A DNA stretch of 64,000 nt from Phycisphaerae bacterium (GTDB lineage: Bacteria; Planctomycetota; Phycisphaerae; Phycisphaerales; UBA1924). Made by a program: the position numbers and the translations under genes. The stretch is taken from contig JAUIHS010000022.1 of assembly GCA_030432255.1 (NCBI GenBank), forward strand, positions 1-64,000, read 5' to 3'. Shown here piece after piece: positions 26,188-35,577 of the stretch. The notes beneath the pieces are model-generated. The model did not search any database, had not been told where the DNA came from, and saw only the letters and a list, made by a program, of their open reading frames with translations. Positions within the stretch are counted from its first letter, which is position 1. The number at the start of each line of letters is the position of its first letter.

Positions 26188-29100
26188 TTACGGGCAGGTA
26201 TTCAGCCAGTTGAGCAGGACGAGGTTGAGGTCGTCGAAGTCAACGTCTCCGTCATCGTCCACATCGCCGGTCGGACCGGCGGTGCCCCAGTTGAGGAGAA
26301 CGAGGTTGAGGTCGTCGAAGTCGACGTCATTGTCGCCATCCGCGTCACCCGGGCATGCGGACATTTCACAGTCGTCCGGGATGCCGTTGTGGTCGAGGTC
26401 CTGCTGTGTACCCGCATCGAGTTCGCAGCCGTCACTCGTGCCGTCCATGTCGCAGTCTGCGAAGGGACCCTGACACTCGTCCGGGATGCCGTCCGGGCGG
26501 CCGCGGCCGCCGGTATCGGAGAGGAACGCTTCGAGATCGGCGAAGTCCTGCTGCGTGTACTCGGGGTGAGCGCCACCCGGGTGGGTGGTGGGGGGCAGGA
26601 GCATGTTCCAGATCTCGACGCGGCTCTTGTTGCGGATGTTGGGGCCGGGGAAGCCCATGCCACCGGATCCGTCGATGTTGTGGCAGCCCTGGCAGGTGGA
26701 AAGGATGATGTCCTCACCGGCGCCGGGGTCACCGACGGGTCCGCCGTCGCAGTCCTCGCTGGTGCCATCGGCGATGTCGCACTCATCCGGAACACCGTTG
26801 GCGTTGCAGTCCAGGCTGAGGCCCATGCTGATGTCGATGGCATCGTCGATGCCGTTCATGTTGCAGTCCGTGCAGTCCACGCCGCCGCCGGTGACCGGCG
26901 TGGTGATGACGAGCGACCAGCGGTCAAGCGTGCCGGCATCCGCGCCGACGTAGTCCGCGATCTCGATGGTCCACGTGCCGGCCTTGTCCATGCCGTCGAA
27001 GGCGCTGAGGGCTTCCTGCGGCGTGTAGCTGGGGGGACTGGTCAGTGTCCCGCCACCGGCCGATGTCGAGTCGATGTTGCCGCCGGGGCCCTTGTCATCG
27101 AGCGTGATGTCGAAGCCATCATCGTCGAAGCCGTACTGAGACTCAGGGAAGTTGGGACGATCGATGAGAACCACCGAGGTGCCGTTGTGCGACAGGCGGC
27201 ACCAGATGTCGCCGTTCCACGTGTGGGTGATGAGCAGTTCGACGTCGAGATCATTGATCGTGCCGCTCTCCGTGATGACGATGCTGTCGGTGACGATGCC
27301 ACCGGCGCCGCCGCCGTCCGGGATGCTCAGGGCGGGCTTGGATGAGTAGCTCTTCGTGCCACCGCCCATCATCCCTTCGCATTCGTCCGGGATGCCGTTG
27401 AGGTTGCAGTCCTCACTGTTCCCGCTGCTGATGTCGAGTTCATCGGCGATGCCGTTGTCGTTGCAGTCCTCGATGCAGGGGTCGATGCCGCCGCCCTCGT
27501 TGGTGATGTCGAGGGACCAGGTCACGAGTGAACCGGTGTCCTGATCGGCATTGTCGGAGACTTCAATGATCCAGTCGCCGTTCTTGTCCATGCCGTCGAA
27601 GGAGCTCAGGGCCTCCTGCGGCGTGTAGCTCGGCGGGCTGGTGAGCGTGCCGCCGCCCGAGTCCGCGTCCTCGATGGGGCCGCCGGCGCCCTTGTCATCG
27701 AGCGTGATGTCGAAGCCGTCGTTGTCGAAGCCAAAGCCGGAGCCGCCCTGACCGGGGCGGTCCACGAGCACCACGGTGGTGCCGTTATGCGTCAGTCGCA
27801 CGATGAGGTCGCCATTCCAGGTGTGGTCGATGTCGAGGTTGACGTTGACATCCTGGATGGTGCCGGACTCGCTGACGTTGATGGTGTCGGAGACGAAAGC
27901 ACCGGTGCCGTCCGGGATGGCGACGTTGGGCGATGACGTGTAGTTCTTGAGTCCGCCTGCTGATTCGCACTCGTCCGGAATGCCGTTGGCATTGCAGTCC
28001 TGGCTGGTGCCGGAGGAAATGTCGATGGCGTCATCGATGCCGTTGTTGTTGCAGTCGATGATGCCGGGACCGCCGCAGTCGTCCGGGACGATCTTGTAGA
28101 CGGAGCCCGTGATGCTGACGATGTACAACTCGCCATCCGCATCCTGTCCGAAGGAGACGGGGTTGCCGGAGAAGCCGAGTTCGCTGGTGCGATCAAGCTG
28201 ATCGGAAACGGTGCCCGTGCCGGGGTCGTAACGGAGCGAACGGATCCAGCCCGCGCAGTAGTCGGCATAGAAGTAAGTGCCGGAGAGACCCGGGATGTCG
28301 CAGCCGCGATAGACGTAACCGCCGACTACCGTGCACGTGCCACCCACGCCGGTGGCGTAGTCGAGGAAGGGGAACTCGTAGTTGCCGATGGGACCACACC
28401 CGGAGAGGTTGTAGGTGTTGTTGCCTTCGTAGCAGCGCCAGCCCCAGTTGTAGCCGCCGCCGGAGAAAGCGGGTTCGAAGTTGAGTTCTTCGCGGGCGTT
28501 CTGGCCGACGTCACCGATGTACATGTCGCCGGTGAGCCAGTCGAAGCTGAATCGCCACGGGTTGCGCAGGCCGAGGGCCCAGATCTCGTTGAGCGTGCTG
28601 CCGTCGCCGACGAAGGGGTTGTCGCCGGGGATGTACGGCGCCGACGCATCCACATCGAGACGCAGCATCTTGCCGAGAAGGGACTGCGGATCCTGGGCAC
28701 GGTTGTTGGGGTCACCGCCTGAGCCGCCGTCGCCGAGCGACCAGTACAGCATGCCATCCGGTCCGAAGGCGAGCGTACCGCCATTGTGGTTCGAGAAGTC
28801 CTGCGAAACGGTCTTCATGATCAGGGCGCTGCCGGCGTCCGCGAGATCCGGATTACCGGAGACGGAGTACCGCGCCAGCGCGCTGTTGCCGGAGGTGTTG
28901 GTGTAGTAGACGTAGAAGTAGCCGTTGCTGGCATAGTCCGGGTGGAACGCCATGCAGAGCAGGCCGCGCTCGCCACCCGATGCGATGATGGAGCCGATGT
29001 CCAGGAATGGTGTCGCTTGCAGCACGCCGTTGTCGATGAGACGGATCCGCCCGCTGTTCTGCTCCAGCACGTACAGACGGCTGGCGTCACCGGGTTCGCT

Positions 29101-30507
29101 GGTGACATAGACGGGGGAAGCGAGTCCGCCCGCCACGAACTGCAGCGTGATATCGCAGGGTCCCTCGCACTCATCGGGGATGCTGTTGCCGTTGCAGTCG
29201 AGGCTGGTGCCGTTGGCGATGTCATCGGCATCGGGCGTGCCGTTGCCGTTGCAGTCAGCAGGCGCACCGGAGGGCACGGTGGAGACACCGGAGAGCGAGG
29301 TCGGCGCGCCGGACTTGAACTGGCCGAGGGTGACCGAGCCCTGCCCGGGCGGGACATTGGCGTCAAAGCGGAAGTTGTAGAGCGTGCCCCAGCGGATGGG
29401 GTTGGTGGTGGTGGACCATGTGATCGAGTTCGACGTCTGGTTCACCGTCCAGGGGTTGTTGTTGATGGCGGGACCGCCCATGTAGGCGAAGTCCTCATCG
29501 TGATGCTCAACCGCGTGGAAGTCGATGTTGGTGATCGTCGTTCCGGCCGTGAAGGGCACCGTGAAGCTGTCGACCTGGCGATCCATGTCGACGTTCAGGA
29601 CGGCGTACTCGTAGTGCCAGAAACCGTTGCCGAGATCAGTCGCCTCCGCACCCACGATCGCGCGGCCGTCAGGACTCACACCCTCGACCACCGGGATCTG
29701 CTGCGCGATGACCGTCTGCTGAGCTGTGGTCCACGCATCCAGCGCGAAGCCGATGTTGGGGAAGACGCCCTGGCTGCCGATTCCGCCGAAGGTGTAGTTG
29801 CCGCCGGACGTGCCGCTCACCGAGGTCACGCCGCGCCACGCGGCGGAGTTCATGTGGTTCTCATCCTGATACTGAACGTAGTAGCCTTCGGCGTAATACG
29901 TGGCACCGGGGTTGAGGGCGGGGTCCAGGTCCGCATCATGCACCTGGAGTCGCCGGGTCACCGCGGTGTTGGGGACGCCGCCCACGTTCATGACTGACGT
30001 GGTGTAGTCCCAGTCGCCCGTCCACGGGTTGATCTCGAAACGAGGTCCGAGTCCGGACTGGTTGTCATTGAGCCCGGGATCGTACGTATCCGTGCAGCCG
30101 ATGCCGAGCCAGTCCCCGGCGCTGTGGCCGGGTTCATGGACGCAGTTCGGAAGCCCCCCCTGGTCACACTGGAAACTCGCCAGTGCGAAGAAGCCGTGCT
30201 TGCACCACGACTGACCCACCTGCTCGAAGGTGGTGTACTGCCCGTTGTCGGTGGCCCGGTACAGGTTCATCGCGATGTAGGGATGACGCTCGTCCGGGAT
30301 CGGGAACCATTCCAGGTCCTGGTCGCCGACGTTCCATGAGGTGGTGCCGAGCGTCAGGCCGACAACGTCGCCGACGCGGTTCGAGCCGTCTGCCATCCGC
30401 AGGCCGTACAACTGACAGAACGTCACGTCGGGCGCGCTCACCGCAACCGGACTCGAGGCCGCCGCGGCCAAAGCCACAGCGCCCAGCAGTGCATGCTTCA
30501 TCGTCAT
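26188..30507 (-). CDS. Giant secreted sugar dehydrogenase with P-domains, cytochrome c motif and dockerin-like tail
   Basis: With the ATG at 30507 (GGAGA upstream) the protein has 1,439 residues and a signal peptide ending near SPVAVSA. An N-terminal domain of about 400 residues is unassigned. Residues about 450-810 form a PQQ-dependent glucose/sorbosone dehydrogenase propeller (ERGLLCMAFHPDYASNGYFY, HNGGTLAFGPDGMLYWSLGD, NPWRFSFDWLTGDMYIGDVG). Two P-domains (proprotein-convertase type) follow at about 856-1005 and 1050-1205, almost copies of each other. A CQGCH haem-binding motif near 1270 marks a small cytochrome c domain. Short D-C-N-x-N-G-I-x-D linkers separate all modules, and a dockerin-like tail ends the chain. 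Electrons from sugar oxidation could pass to the fused haem. Substrate unknown. Confidence 0.85.
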   Translation of the reverse strand: MTMKHALLGAVALAAAASSPVAVSAPDVTFCQLYGLRMADGSNRVGDVVGLTLGTTSWNVGDQDLEWFPIPDERHPYIAMNLYRATDNGQYTTFEQVGQSWCKHGFFALASFQCDQGGLPNCVHEPGHSAGDWLGIGCTDTYDPGLNDNQSGLGPRFEINPWTGDWDYTTSVMNVGGVPNTAVTRRLQVHDADLDPALNPGATYYAEGYYVQYQDENHMNSAAWRGVTSVSGTSGGNYTFGGIGSQGVFPNIGFALDAWTTAQQTVIAQQIPVVEGVSPDGRAIVGAEATDLGNGFWHYEYAVLNVDMDRQVDSFTVPFTAGTTITNIDFHAVEHHDEDFAYMGGPAINNNPWTVNQTSNSITWSTTTNPIRWGTLYNFRFDANVPPGQGSVTLGQFKSGAPTSLSGVSTVPSGAPADCNGNGTPDADDIANGTSLDCNGNSIPDECEGPCDITLQFVAGGLASPVYVTSEPGDASRLYVLEQNSGRIRLIDNGVLQATPFLDIGSIIASGGERGLLCMAFHPDYASNGYFYVYYTNTSGNSALARYSVSGNPDLADAGSALIMKTVSQDFSNHNGGTLAFGPDGMLYWSLGDGGSGGDPNNRAQDPQSLLGKMLRLDVDASAPYIPGDNPFVGDGSTLNEIWALGLRNPWRFSFDWLTGDMYIGDVGQNAREELNFEPAFSGGGYNWGWRCYEGNNTYNLSGCGPIGNYEFPFLDYATGVGGTCTVVGGYVYRGCDIPGLSGTYFYADYCAGWIRSLRYDPGTGTVSDQLDRTSELGFSGNPVSFGQDADGELYIVSITGSVYKIVPDDCGGPGIIDCNNNGIDDAIDISSGTSQDCNANGIPDECESAGGLKNYTSSPNVAIPDGTGAFVSDTINVSESGTIQDVNVNLDIDHTWNGDLIVRLTHNGTTVVLVDRPGQGGSGFGFDNDGFDITLDDKGAGGPIEDADSGGGTLTSPPSYTPQEALSSFDGMDKNGDWIIEVSDNADQDTGSLVTWSLDITNEGGGIDPCIEDCNDNGIADELDISSGNSEDCNLNGIPDECEGMMGGGTKSYSSKPALSIPDGGGAGGIVTDSIVITESGTINDLDVELLITHTWNGDIWCRLSHNGTSVVLIDRPNFPESQYGFDDDGFDITLDDKGPGGNIDSTSAGGGTLTSPPSYTPQEALSAFDGMDKAGTWTIEIADYVGADAGTLDRWSLVITTPVTGGGVDCTDCNMNGIDDAIDISMGLSLDCNANGVPDECDIADGTSEDCDGGPVGDPGAGEDIILSTCQGCHNIDGSGGMGFPGPNIRNKSRVEIWNMLLPPTTHPGGAHPEYTQQDFADLEAFLSDTGGRGRPDGIPDECQGPFADCDMDGTSDGCELDAGTQQDLDHNGIPDDCEMSACPGDADGDNDVDFDDLNLVLLNWGTAGPTGDVDDDGDVDFDDLNLVLLNWLNTCP

Positions 30508-30651
30508 CTTGGGTTGTCTCCCTCTCGAACACTCTCTAGGCAACCGGCCTGGACGCCGGACATTGTCCCCGTCAGAAGTTACCACGGGAATGAGTGGGGT
30601 ACTAGCGCCTTCCTGCAAATGGGCCATGAGCGGGAGGCCATCGAGTTCCAG

Positions 30652-30694
30652 ACTCAAAAAGAAATCCCCCCCGCCTCAGACGAGACGGGGGGGA
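30652..30694 (-). terminator. Intrinsic terminator of the second giant subtilisin gene
   Basis: On the minus strand a stem of about 13 pairs with one mismatch (outer arms CCCCCCC/GGGGGGG, plus-strand arms 30665-30677 and 30682-30694) is followed by TTTCTTTTTGAG. It lies 34 bp after the stop at 30728. Confidence 0.8.
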
Positions 30695-30727
30695 GAGATG
30701 AATCAATCTTCACAACTTCTCGGACGC

Positions 30728-33700
30728 TTACTTGCAGACGTTCTGCCAGTGCTCGAGCACCTCGTTGAGGTCGTCGAAGTCGCAATCACCGTCGCCGTCA
30801 AGGTCACCCTCGGTGAGGGTCACACCCTGCTGGTTCCAGTTGTTGAGGACCACGTTGAGATCGTCGAAATCGCAGTCGCCGTCGAGGTCCGCATCGCCCG
30901 GGCAGGGCGTGACCGGGACGAGACCGGAGATGACGATGTCATCGAGGTTCCAGCCGGGGTAGGTCACGGAACCGTCGCTGGTGCCCATGCCCCAGCGGAG
31001 GTACACGGTCGACTCATTGTCGGCGTGGGCCGAGATGTCGTAGGTGAACTGCATCCACGACGAGTCGCTGATGGCCGAGCCCGAGTGCGACCAGATGTTG
31101 GTCCAGCTCGAACCGTCCGTCGAGATGTCCACTTCCGCGTGGTCATACGTGGAGGACTCCACGCCGAGCCAGCGATAGAAGGACAACTCCGTGCCGGTGG
31201 CGCCCGTCAGGTCGATGGCGCCGGTCGTCAGGTTCTCACGGGACATGTTGTTGGGGTAGTCACCGTTCAGGTTGTAGCCGTAGACGTTGTTACCCGTGAA
31301 GCCGCTGGAGGGATCACCCGCGTGGGTGCCGCCACCGGTGGGCTGACCGAAGGCCCAGTCGCCGGTGCCGGTCCAGCCCGGATCGTTGTCGTCAGTCAGG
31401 AACTCGACAAGCGCCTGCGGGCCGCCAACCGTGATGGAGATCGTGCCGGAGGAACCGGGACCGCCATCGGGAGCGACGCCGCCGTCGTCACCAAAGAAGG
31501 TGAAGCTGTCGTCACCCTGGTACAGACCCGCCGGAGCGTACTTCACCATGGTGCCGTTCAACTGGTGCGGCACGGAGTTGATCAGCATGCCGCTGCCGAG
31601 GTCAACCAGCGCACCGTCGGACGGGAGCGAGTCAACCCACAGTTCGAGGGACGGAGGTGCCGGCAGGCCGTCATCCGTCGCCATGAGTTCCATCGTGATG
31701 GAGGTCGCGATCGGCGTGGCGTAGGACGCGCTCGCCGCGAGCGGCGGACGCGGGCCGCAGCTGCCGACATCCGAGAGATCGGAGGCGAAGTAGTCGGGCG
31801 AGAGCCCGGCGCCTTCGGAGAGACCGATGATCGCGTCCGCGGAGTCGATGCCCATCCACGTGATCGTGATCGTGCCGTCGAACCACATCTCGATCTGGAA
31901 GGTGTTGGAGTCCGACGTGTTGTACTGAGGCACGCCGTCCCAGGTCACCGCAACGCGGTCACCAAGCTGCTTCCAGCTGACCGTACCACCCGTGCTCGGG
32001 TTGAGGTCGTCGAAGAGCGCCGAAACACGCGGCGTATCAAAGTGCTCGCCAAGCGTCTCGCTGTAGTCGGTGTCAGAGGCACCGAACGTGAGGTAGCCGT
32101 TGGAACCGGCATAGAACGCGCCGTAGTTGACGCCGTAGAGCACGGCTTCAGCACTGGCGCCCAGGGTGATGAGCTCGGAGTCGTCGTCGCTCATGCTGAG
32201 GACATTGCCGCCCGCAGGATCCGTGGGCAGGCTCGCGGCGGGCTCGATGCACGCCACGTACTGATCCACACCACCATCCGGAACGAAGGTGATGGTCATG
32301 CCGTCCAGATCGATGCCGCTGCCGAACTGCTCGGTGAAGAAGTCGGGCACCTCGGGCGTCATGAACGTGTAGCAGCTGCCGCCGTTGTCGTCGCTGGACA
32401 TGTTGCCCGCGGCGTCGGCGACGTCGATGGAGAAGAAGTAGGTGGTGTTGTCATCCAGGCCCGTGAGGGTCACGGCGTGGTTGGTACGCAGCGTTGCACC
32501 CGTGACCATCTGGTCAAGCATGCCGCAGGACGTGCCGTAGTTGATGACGGGGGTGGCATCTTCGTCGGTGTCGAAGACGATCGTTGCGTTGCGGGCATCG
32601 ACGTCCATGACCATGACGTTGCTGATGACGGGCGGATCGCAGTCGATCGTTGCCGTGTCACTCACGGTGATGTTGGTGCCACCCATGCCGTCGTCGGCAT
32701 CGAGGTAATCCATGGTGATGGTGTCACCGTTGCTGATCGCGAGGGCGCCGGGCGTCCCGCTGTCAGAGAGGGCGACGGCACCGAGGAAGGCCGCGGATTC
32801 CGGTGCGGACTCGGTGAGTGTCACCATGTAGCCGACGGGGTCGGTATCGGAGTAGAAGTGAACATCGACGGTGTCAACGACCAGGTCGCTGGTGTTGAGG
32901 TCACAGTCCACGACCTTGAGGGTCGCCATATCCTCGCATGCGTACACGGCGCTGTCGACCGTGGCGATGCCGGCACTGGAGCAGTTCACGAGGAACGAGG
33001 TGGATGCGATCGAGAAGGGCTGCGGGCCGGAGGGGACGCTGAAGCCCACGACCTCGACGTTCCAGCCACCCGCCTCGGGGTTGGGAACGAAGACCTGCTC
33101 GATGTTGTCGACATGGTTCTCAGTGGTGCGGACGGCGTCGTTGGCGGGGTTGCCGGCATCGAGCGTCCACGGATAGAAGCGGGTGCCCGAAGGGCTGGTG
33201 ACCACGAGGTCAAGATCATTCACGAGCACGGGGTTGACGTTGGGCGTACCCGGCTCGTCGTCCCACGCGATGGTGATCTTCAGTTCGGACGTGCCCGGAT
33301 CCACCACGACCACGAAGCCGGTGGTGTTGCCGTCGTCGACTTCGTTCTCGGTGAAGTCACCGGAGCGAATGAGGTCGATCGCGGGCTGGATGCGAACGGA
33401 ACCGTAGCCGGACTGGAAGTCAGGGCCGGGGTTCACGATGTCCTGTGCCGTGCAGGCGAGGATCGCCTTCGCCGTCGAGTTGCGGAAATCCGGCTCGCCG
33501 GGATAGAAATCGCGGTAGTCCTGCAGCATGAGCGCCACGAGGCCCGCCACGGTGGGCGAGGCCATCGACGTGCCGCACTTGACCGTGTAGCCGCCCGAAC
33601 TCGAAAGACTCGTGACGCCGCCGTCGCCGTCGCTCTGGCAACCGGGGGCGGAGATGTCGGGCTTCATGCGGCCGTCATCCGCGGGACCCCAGCTCGTGAA

Positions 33701-35074
33701 GCTGGTGACGGAATCATCGTTGGCGTTCAGGGCGCCGACGGTGATGTGGTTCTTGCCGCAGGCGGGCGGCGCGGTGGTCAGGTAGGTGGCACCGCAGCGC
33801 TGGCTGCCCTGACGCTCGTTGCCGTTGGCCCAGACCACGCGGAAGGGGCTGCCCGTGGTGGTGCCCTTCACCATCGCGTCGATGAGCGAACCCATCAGGC
33901 CGTAGTTGCCTTCCCACTCGCAGGGGAAGCCGTTGGGCGCGGTGTTGGTGCCGATGGAGTTGTTGGAGAGGTCGGCGCCGTACACCGTGATGGCTTCGGT
34001 GTAGTCATCCTCGAAGTCACCCGGATCGGTGTAGAGGAAGCCCTCGGAGAGGCCACCTTCCTGCTCAAAGCCGTATGAGGTGATGAGGGCCGCCGGAGCC
34101 ATGCCGCGATTCGCGAGGGTGATGGAGCCATCACCGGCGATCGTGCCCGCGACGTGCGTCGCGTGATCAGACGTGCCGGAGGTGTCGCTCATGCCGATGG
34201 TCGCGCGGCCGGAGAAGTCGGCGTGAGAGTCGAGCACGCCACCGCCGTCGTAGACCAGCACGTTCACACCCGAGCCGTCGAGGTTGTACGGTGCAGCGTT
34301 GACGATATCCACACCCGTGATGGCGCGGTTCTCGGCGTTGATCTCTTCGAGCTTGGGAAGCGGCGGCTCCATCCAGGAGACGGCATCCTCGTCAGCCAGG
34401 GCATTGATGTTCGACCATGGCATGTGGACGACGAGACCGTTGATCGACTCGATCGAAGAACGAACCGTCGCGCCGTGCAACTTCGCAAGGCGGACCGCCT
34501 CGGTGTTCAGGTCGACGTCAGTGTGGAACTGCACGTACATCGCAACGATCGTGCGGACCGCGGCCTGCTTCTGGAGTTCCTCGCCCGAGAGCTCGTCACC
34601 CTGCTTGTCTTCGACGATCTCCTGACGGATCACCATCCACGGCTGGATGATGCCCGCGCTGATGTCTTCGTGCAGCTTCCAGTTGCGGTCGATCACGTCG
34701 ATGCGACGGATCACGCTGTTGGTCAGCGGGGCCGCGACGTCAGCCCGGCCGGCCTCGATCAACGCGAAGTAGGCGTTGTCGCCGACGTAGCGCTGAAGCT
34801 GAATACCTTCAGCGGCGAGGGCGTCGCGTGAGGCCTTGTTGAGGACCTCGTTCACCTGGACCAACGCGTGGCGGTTGCCCTGAAGCGCCTGCATCTGCTG
34901 CATGGCGACTCCGAGTTCCGCACGCGTCATCGCGGGCATCACCTGGCCCTGACCGCTGCGCCACTCGATCTGCGCATTCGCGGCCTGGGCGAACATGCCG
35001 AGGGCAAGGCCCGCGGCGGCGACGAGGCCAGCGCAACAGCGCCCGGACCCGAGCCTGATCACTCGATTCTGCAT
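30728..35074 (-). CDS. Giant secreted subtilisin-like protease with dockerin-like tail
   Basis: The ATG at 35074, with GGGAG upstream, gives 1,448 residues and a signal peptide ending AQAANA. After a propeptide-like region the S8 domain shows Asp in VLVYDGGGVLDSH (about 273), His in SDHATHVAGTIAG (about 304), Asn in WANGNER and Ser in CGTSMASPTVAG (about 501), so it should be active. A P-domain or jelly-roll-like part (TIAWDDEPGTPNVNPVLVND) follows. Fibronectin-like repeats come next (NATIVFDTDEDATPVINYGT), then a region near 1000-1120 like those binding carbohydrate or cell wall. The last 65 residues carry two dockerin-like repeats (GDADLDGDCDFDDLNVVLNN). Likely an extracellular protease for marine polymers. 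It shares architecture with the protease at 17862-22415 but lacks beta-helix modules. Confidence 0.85.
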   Translation of the reverse strand: MQNRVIRLGSGRCCAGLVAAAGLALGMFAQAANAQIEWRSGQGQVMPAMTRAELGVAMQQMQALQGNRHALVQVNEVLNKASRDALAAEGIQLQRYVGDNAYFALIEAGRADVAAPLTNSVIRRIDVIDRNWKLHEDISAGIIQPWMVIRQEIVEDKQGDELSGEELQKQAAVRTIVAMYVQFHTDVDLNTEAVRLAKLHGATVRSSIESINGLVVHMPWSNINALADEDAVSWMEPPLPKLEEINAENRAITGVDIVNAAPYNLDGSGVNVLVYDGGGVLDSHADFSGRATIGMSDTSGTSDHATHVAGTIAGDGSITLANRGMAPAALITSYGFEQEGGLSEGFLYTDPGDFEDDYTEAITVYGADLSNNSIGTNTAPNGFPCEWEGNYGLMGSLIDAMVKGTTTGSPFRVVWANGNERQGSQRCGATYLTTAPPACGKNHITVGALNANDDSVTSFTSWGPADDGRMKPDISAPGCQSDGDGGVTSLSSSGGYTVKCGTSMASPTVAGLVALMLQDYRDFYPGEPDFRNSTAKAILACTAQDIVNPGPDFQSGYGSVRIQPAIDLIRSGDFTENEVDDGNTTGFVVVVDPGTSELKITIAWDDEPGTPNVNPVLVNDLDLVVTSPSGTRFYPWTLDAGNPANDAVRTTENHVDNIEQVFVPNPEAGGWNVEVVGFSVPSGPQPFSIASTSFLVNCSSAGIATVDSAVYACEDMATLKVVDCDLNTSDLVVDTVDVHFYSDTDPVGYMVTLTESAPESAAFLGAVALSDSGTPGALAISNGDTITMDYLDADDGMGGTNITVSDTATIDCDPPVISNVMVMDVDARNATIVFDTDEDATPVINYGTSCGMLDQMVTGATLRTNHAVTLTGLDDNTTYFFSIDVADAAGNMSSDDNGGSCYTFMTPEVPDFFTEQFGSGIDLDGMTITFVPDGGVDQYVACIEPAASLPTDPAGGNVLSMSDDDSELITLGASAEAVLYGVNYGAFYAGSNGYLTFGASDTDYSETLGEHFDTPRVSALFDDLNPSTGGTVSWKQLGDRVAVTWDGVPQYNTSDSNTFQIEMWFDGTITITWMGIDSADAIIGLSEGAGLSPDYFASDLSDVGSCGPRPPLAASASYATPIATSITMELMATDDGLPAPPSLELWVDSLPSDGALVDLGSGMLINSVPHQLNGTMVKYAPAGLYQGDDSFTFFGDDGGVAPDGGPGSSGTISITVGGPQALVEFLTDDNDPGWTGTGDWAFGQPTGGGTHAGDPSSGFTGNNVYGYNLNGDYPNNMSRENLTTGAIDLTGATGTELSFYRWLGVESSTYDHAEVDISTDGSSWTNIWSHSGSAISDSSWMQFTYDISAHADNESTVYLRWGMGTSDGSVTYPGWNLDDIVISGLVPVTPCPGDADLDGDCDFDDLNVVLNNWNQQGVTLTEGDLDGDGDCDFDDLNEVLEHWQNVCK

Positions 35075-35268
35075 TGAAGAAACTCCCTTGTGGCGTCCAC
35101 TCTCTCCAGTAGCCGCCGAATCATCCCTTGCGCAGACAACATTGTCCGCACAACTCTCTATCTCATCAGAAACGCCCGTCCTGGAGCGCACCGTACCTGC
35201 GGACCGCGCCTGGCGCGGACCCGGAACGGCCTCCCCAGCCTCCCCCGGTGGTCGGTTTACGTCAAGAG

Positions 35269-35286
35269 AAAAGGCCCCGAAGGGCC
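35269..35286 (-). terminator. Terminator downstream of tRNA-Ser
   Basis: On the minus strand GGCCC-TTCG-GGGCC is followed by TTTTCTC, a short stable hairpin with a UUCG loop, about 49 bp after the tRNA 3' end. Confidence 0.65.
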
Positions 35287-35334
35287 GTAATTGATGACGT
35301 CCGAAAATGGGGAGTCCACCCGAACGTCGAAAAG

Positions 35335-35421
35335 CGGTGCGGGAGGGATTCGAACCCCCGAGGGGCGTAAGCCCCTAACGCATTTCAAGTGCGTCGCCTT
35401 CAGCCACTCGGCCACCGCACC
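35335..35421 (-). tRNA. tRNA-Ser (anticodon UGA)
   Basis: The minus strand folds as a class II tRNA. It has the acceptor GGTGCGG/CCGCACC with discriminator G, a D-arm GCCGAGTGGCTGAAGGC, an anticodon loop CTTGAAA on the stem ACGCA/TGCGT, a long variable arm (TAGGGGCTTACGCCCCT) and the T-arm GGGTTCGAATCCC. Anticodon TGA reads UCN serine codons. CCA is not encoded. Class II shape, discriminator G and anticodon agree with serine. Confidence 0.95.
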
Positions 35422-35499
35422 CGGGACGAGCAGTATACCCATCCCTTCGGGAGGTTGTAGCTTGTAGCTTCTCCCCCGCGCCCAAACGACTCACCCCAA

Positions 35500-35569
35500 A
35501 AAGCTGGAAGCTGGAAGCAAGAAGCAAGAAGCAAGAAGCAAGAAGCAAGAAGCCAGAAGCAAGAAGCCA
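35500..35569 (+). repeat. Heptanucleotide tandem repeat GAAGCAA
   Basis: Eight 7-bp units of GAAGCAA (two with A to C at position 6) run from 35514 to 35569, preceded by two diverged GAAGCTG-like units. The array ends 8 bp before the ATG of the HD-GYP gene, where the leader and ribosome-binding site would be. Such arrays can change length by slippage. Confidence 0.85.
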
Positions 35570-35577
35570 CTCCCCCC

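Noticed and set aside
30509..34078. Very long open frame (about 1,190 codons) on the plus strand
   Set aside because: It lies antisense to the giant subtilisin gene, has low-complexity Val/Gly/Arg-rich content and no domain; GC-rich codon bias opens such shadow frames.
35500..35569. CRISPR array
   Set aside because: The repeats are 7 bp without spacers, so this is a simple tandem repeat.
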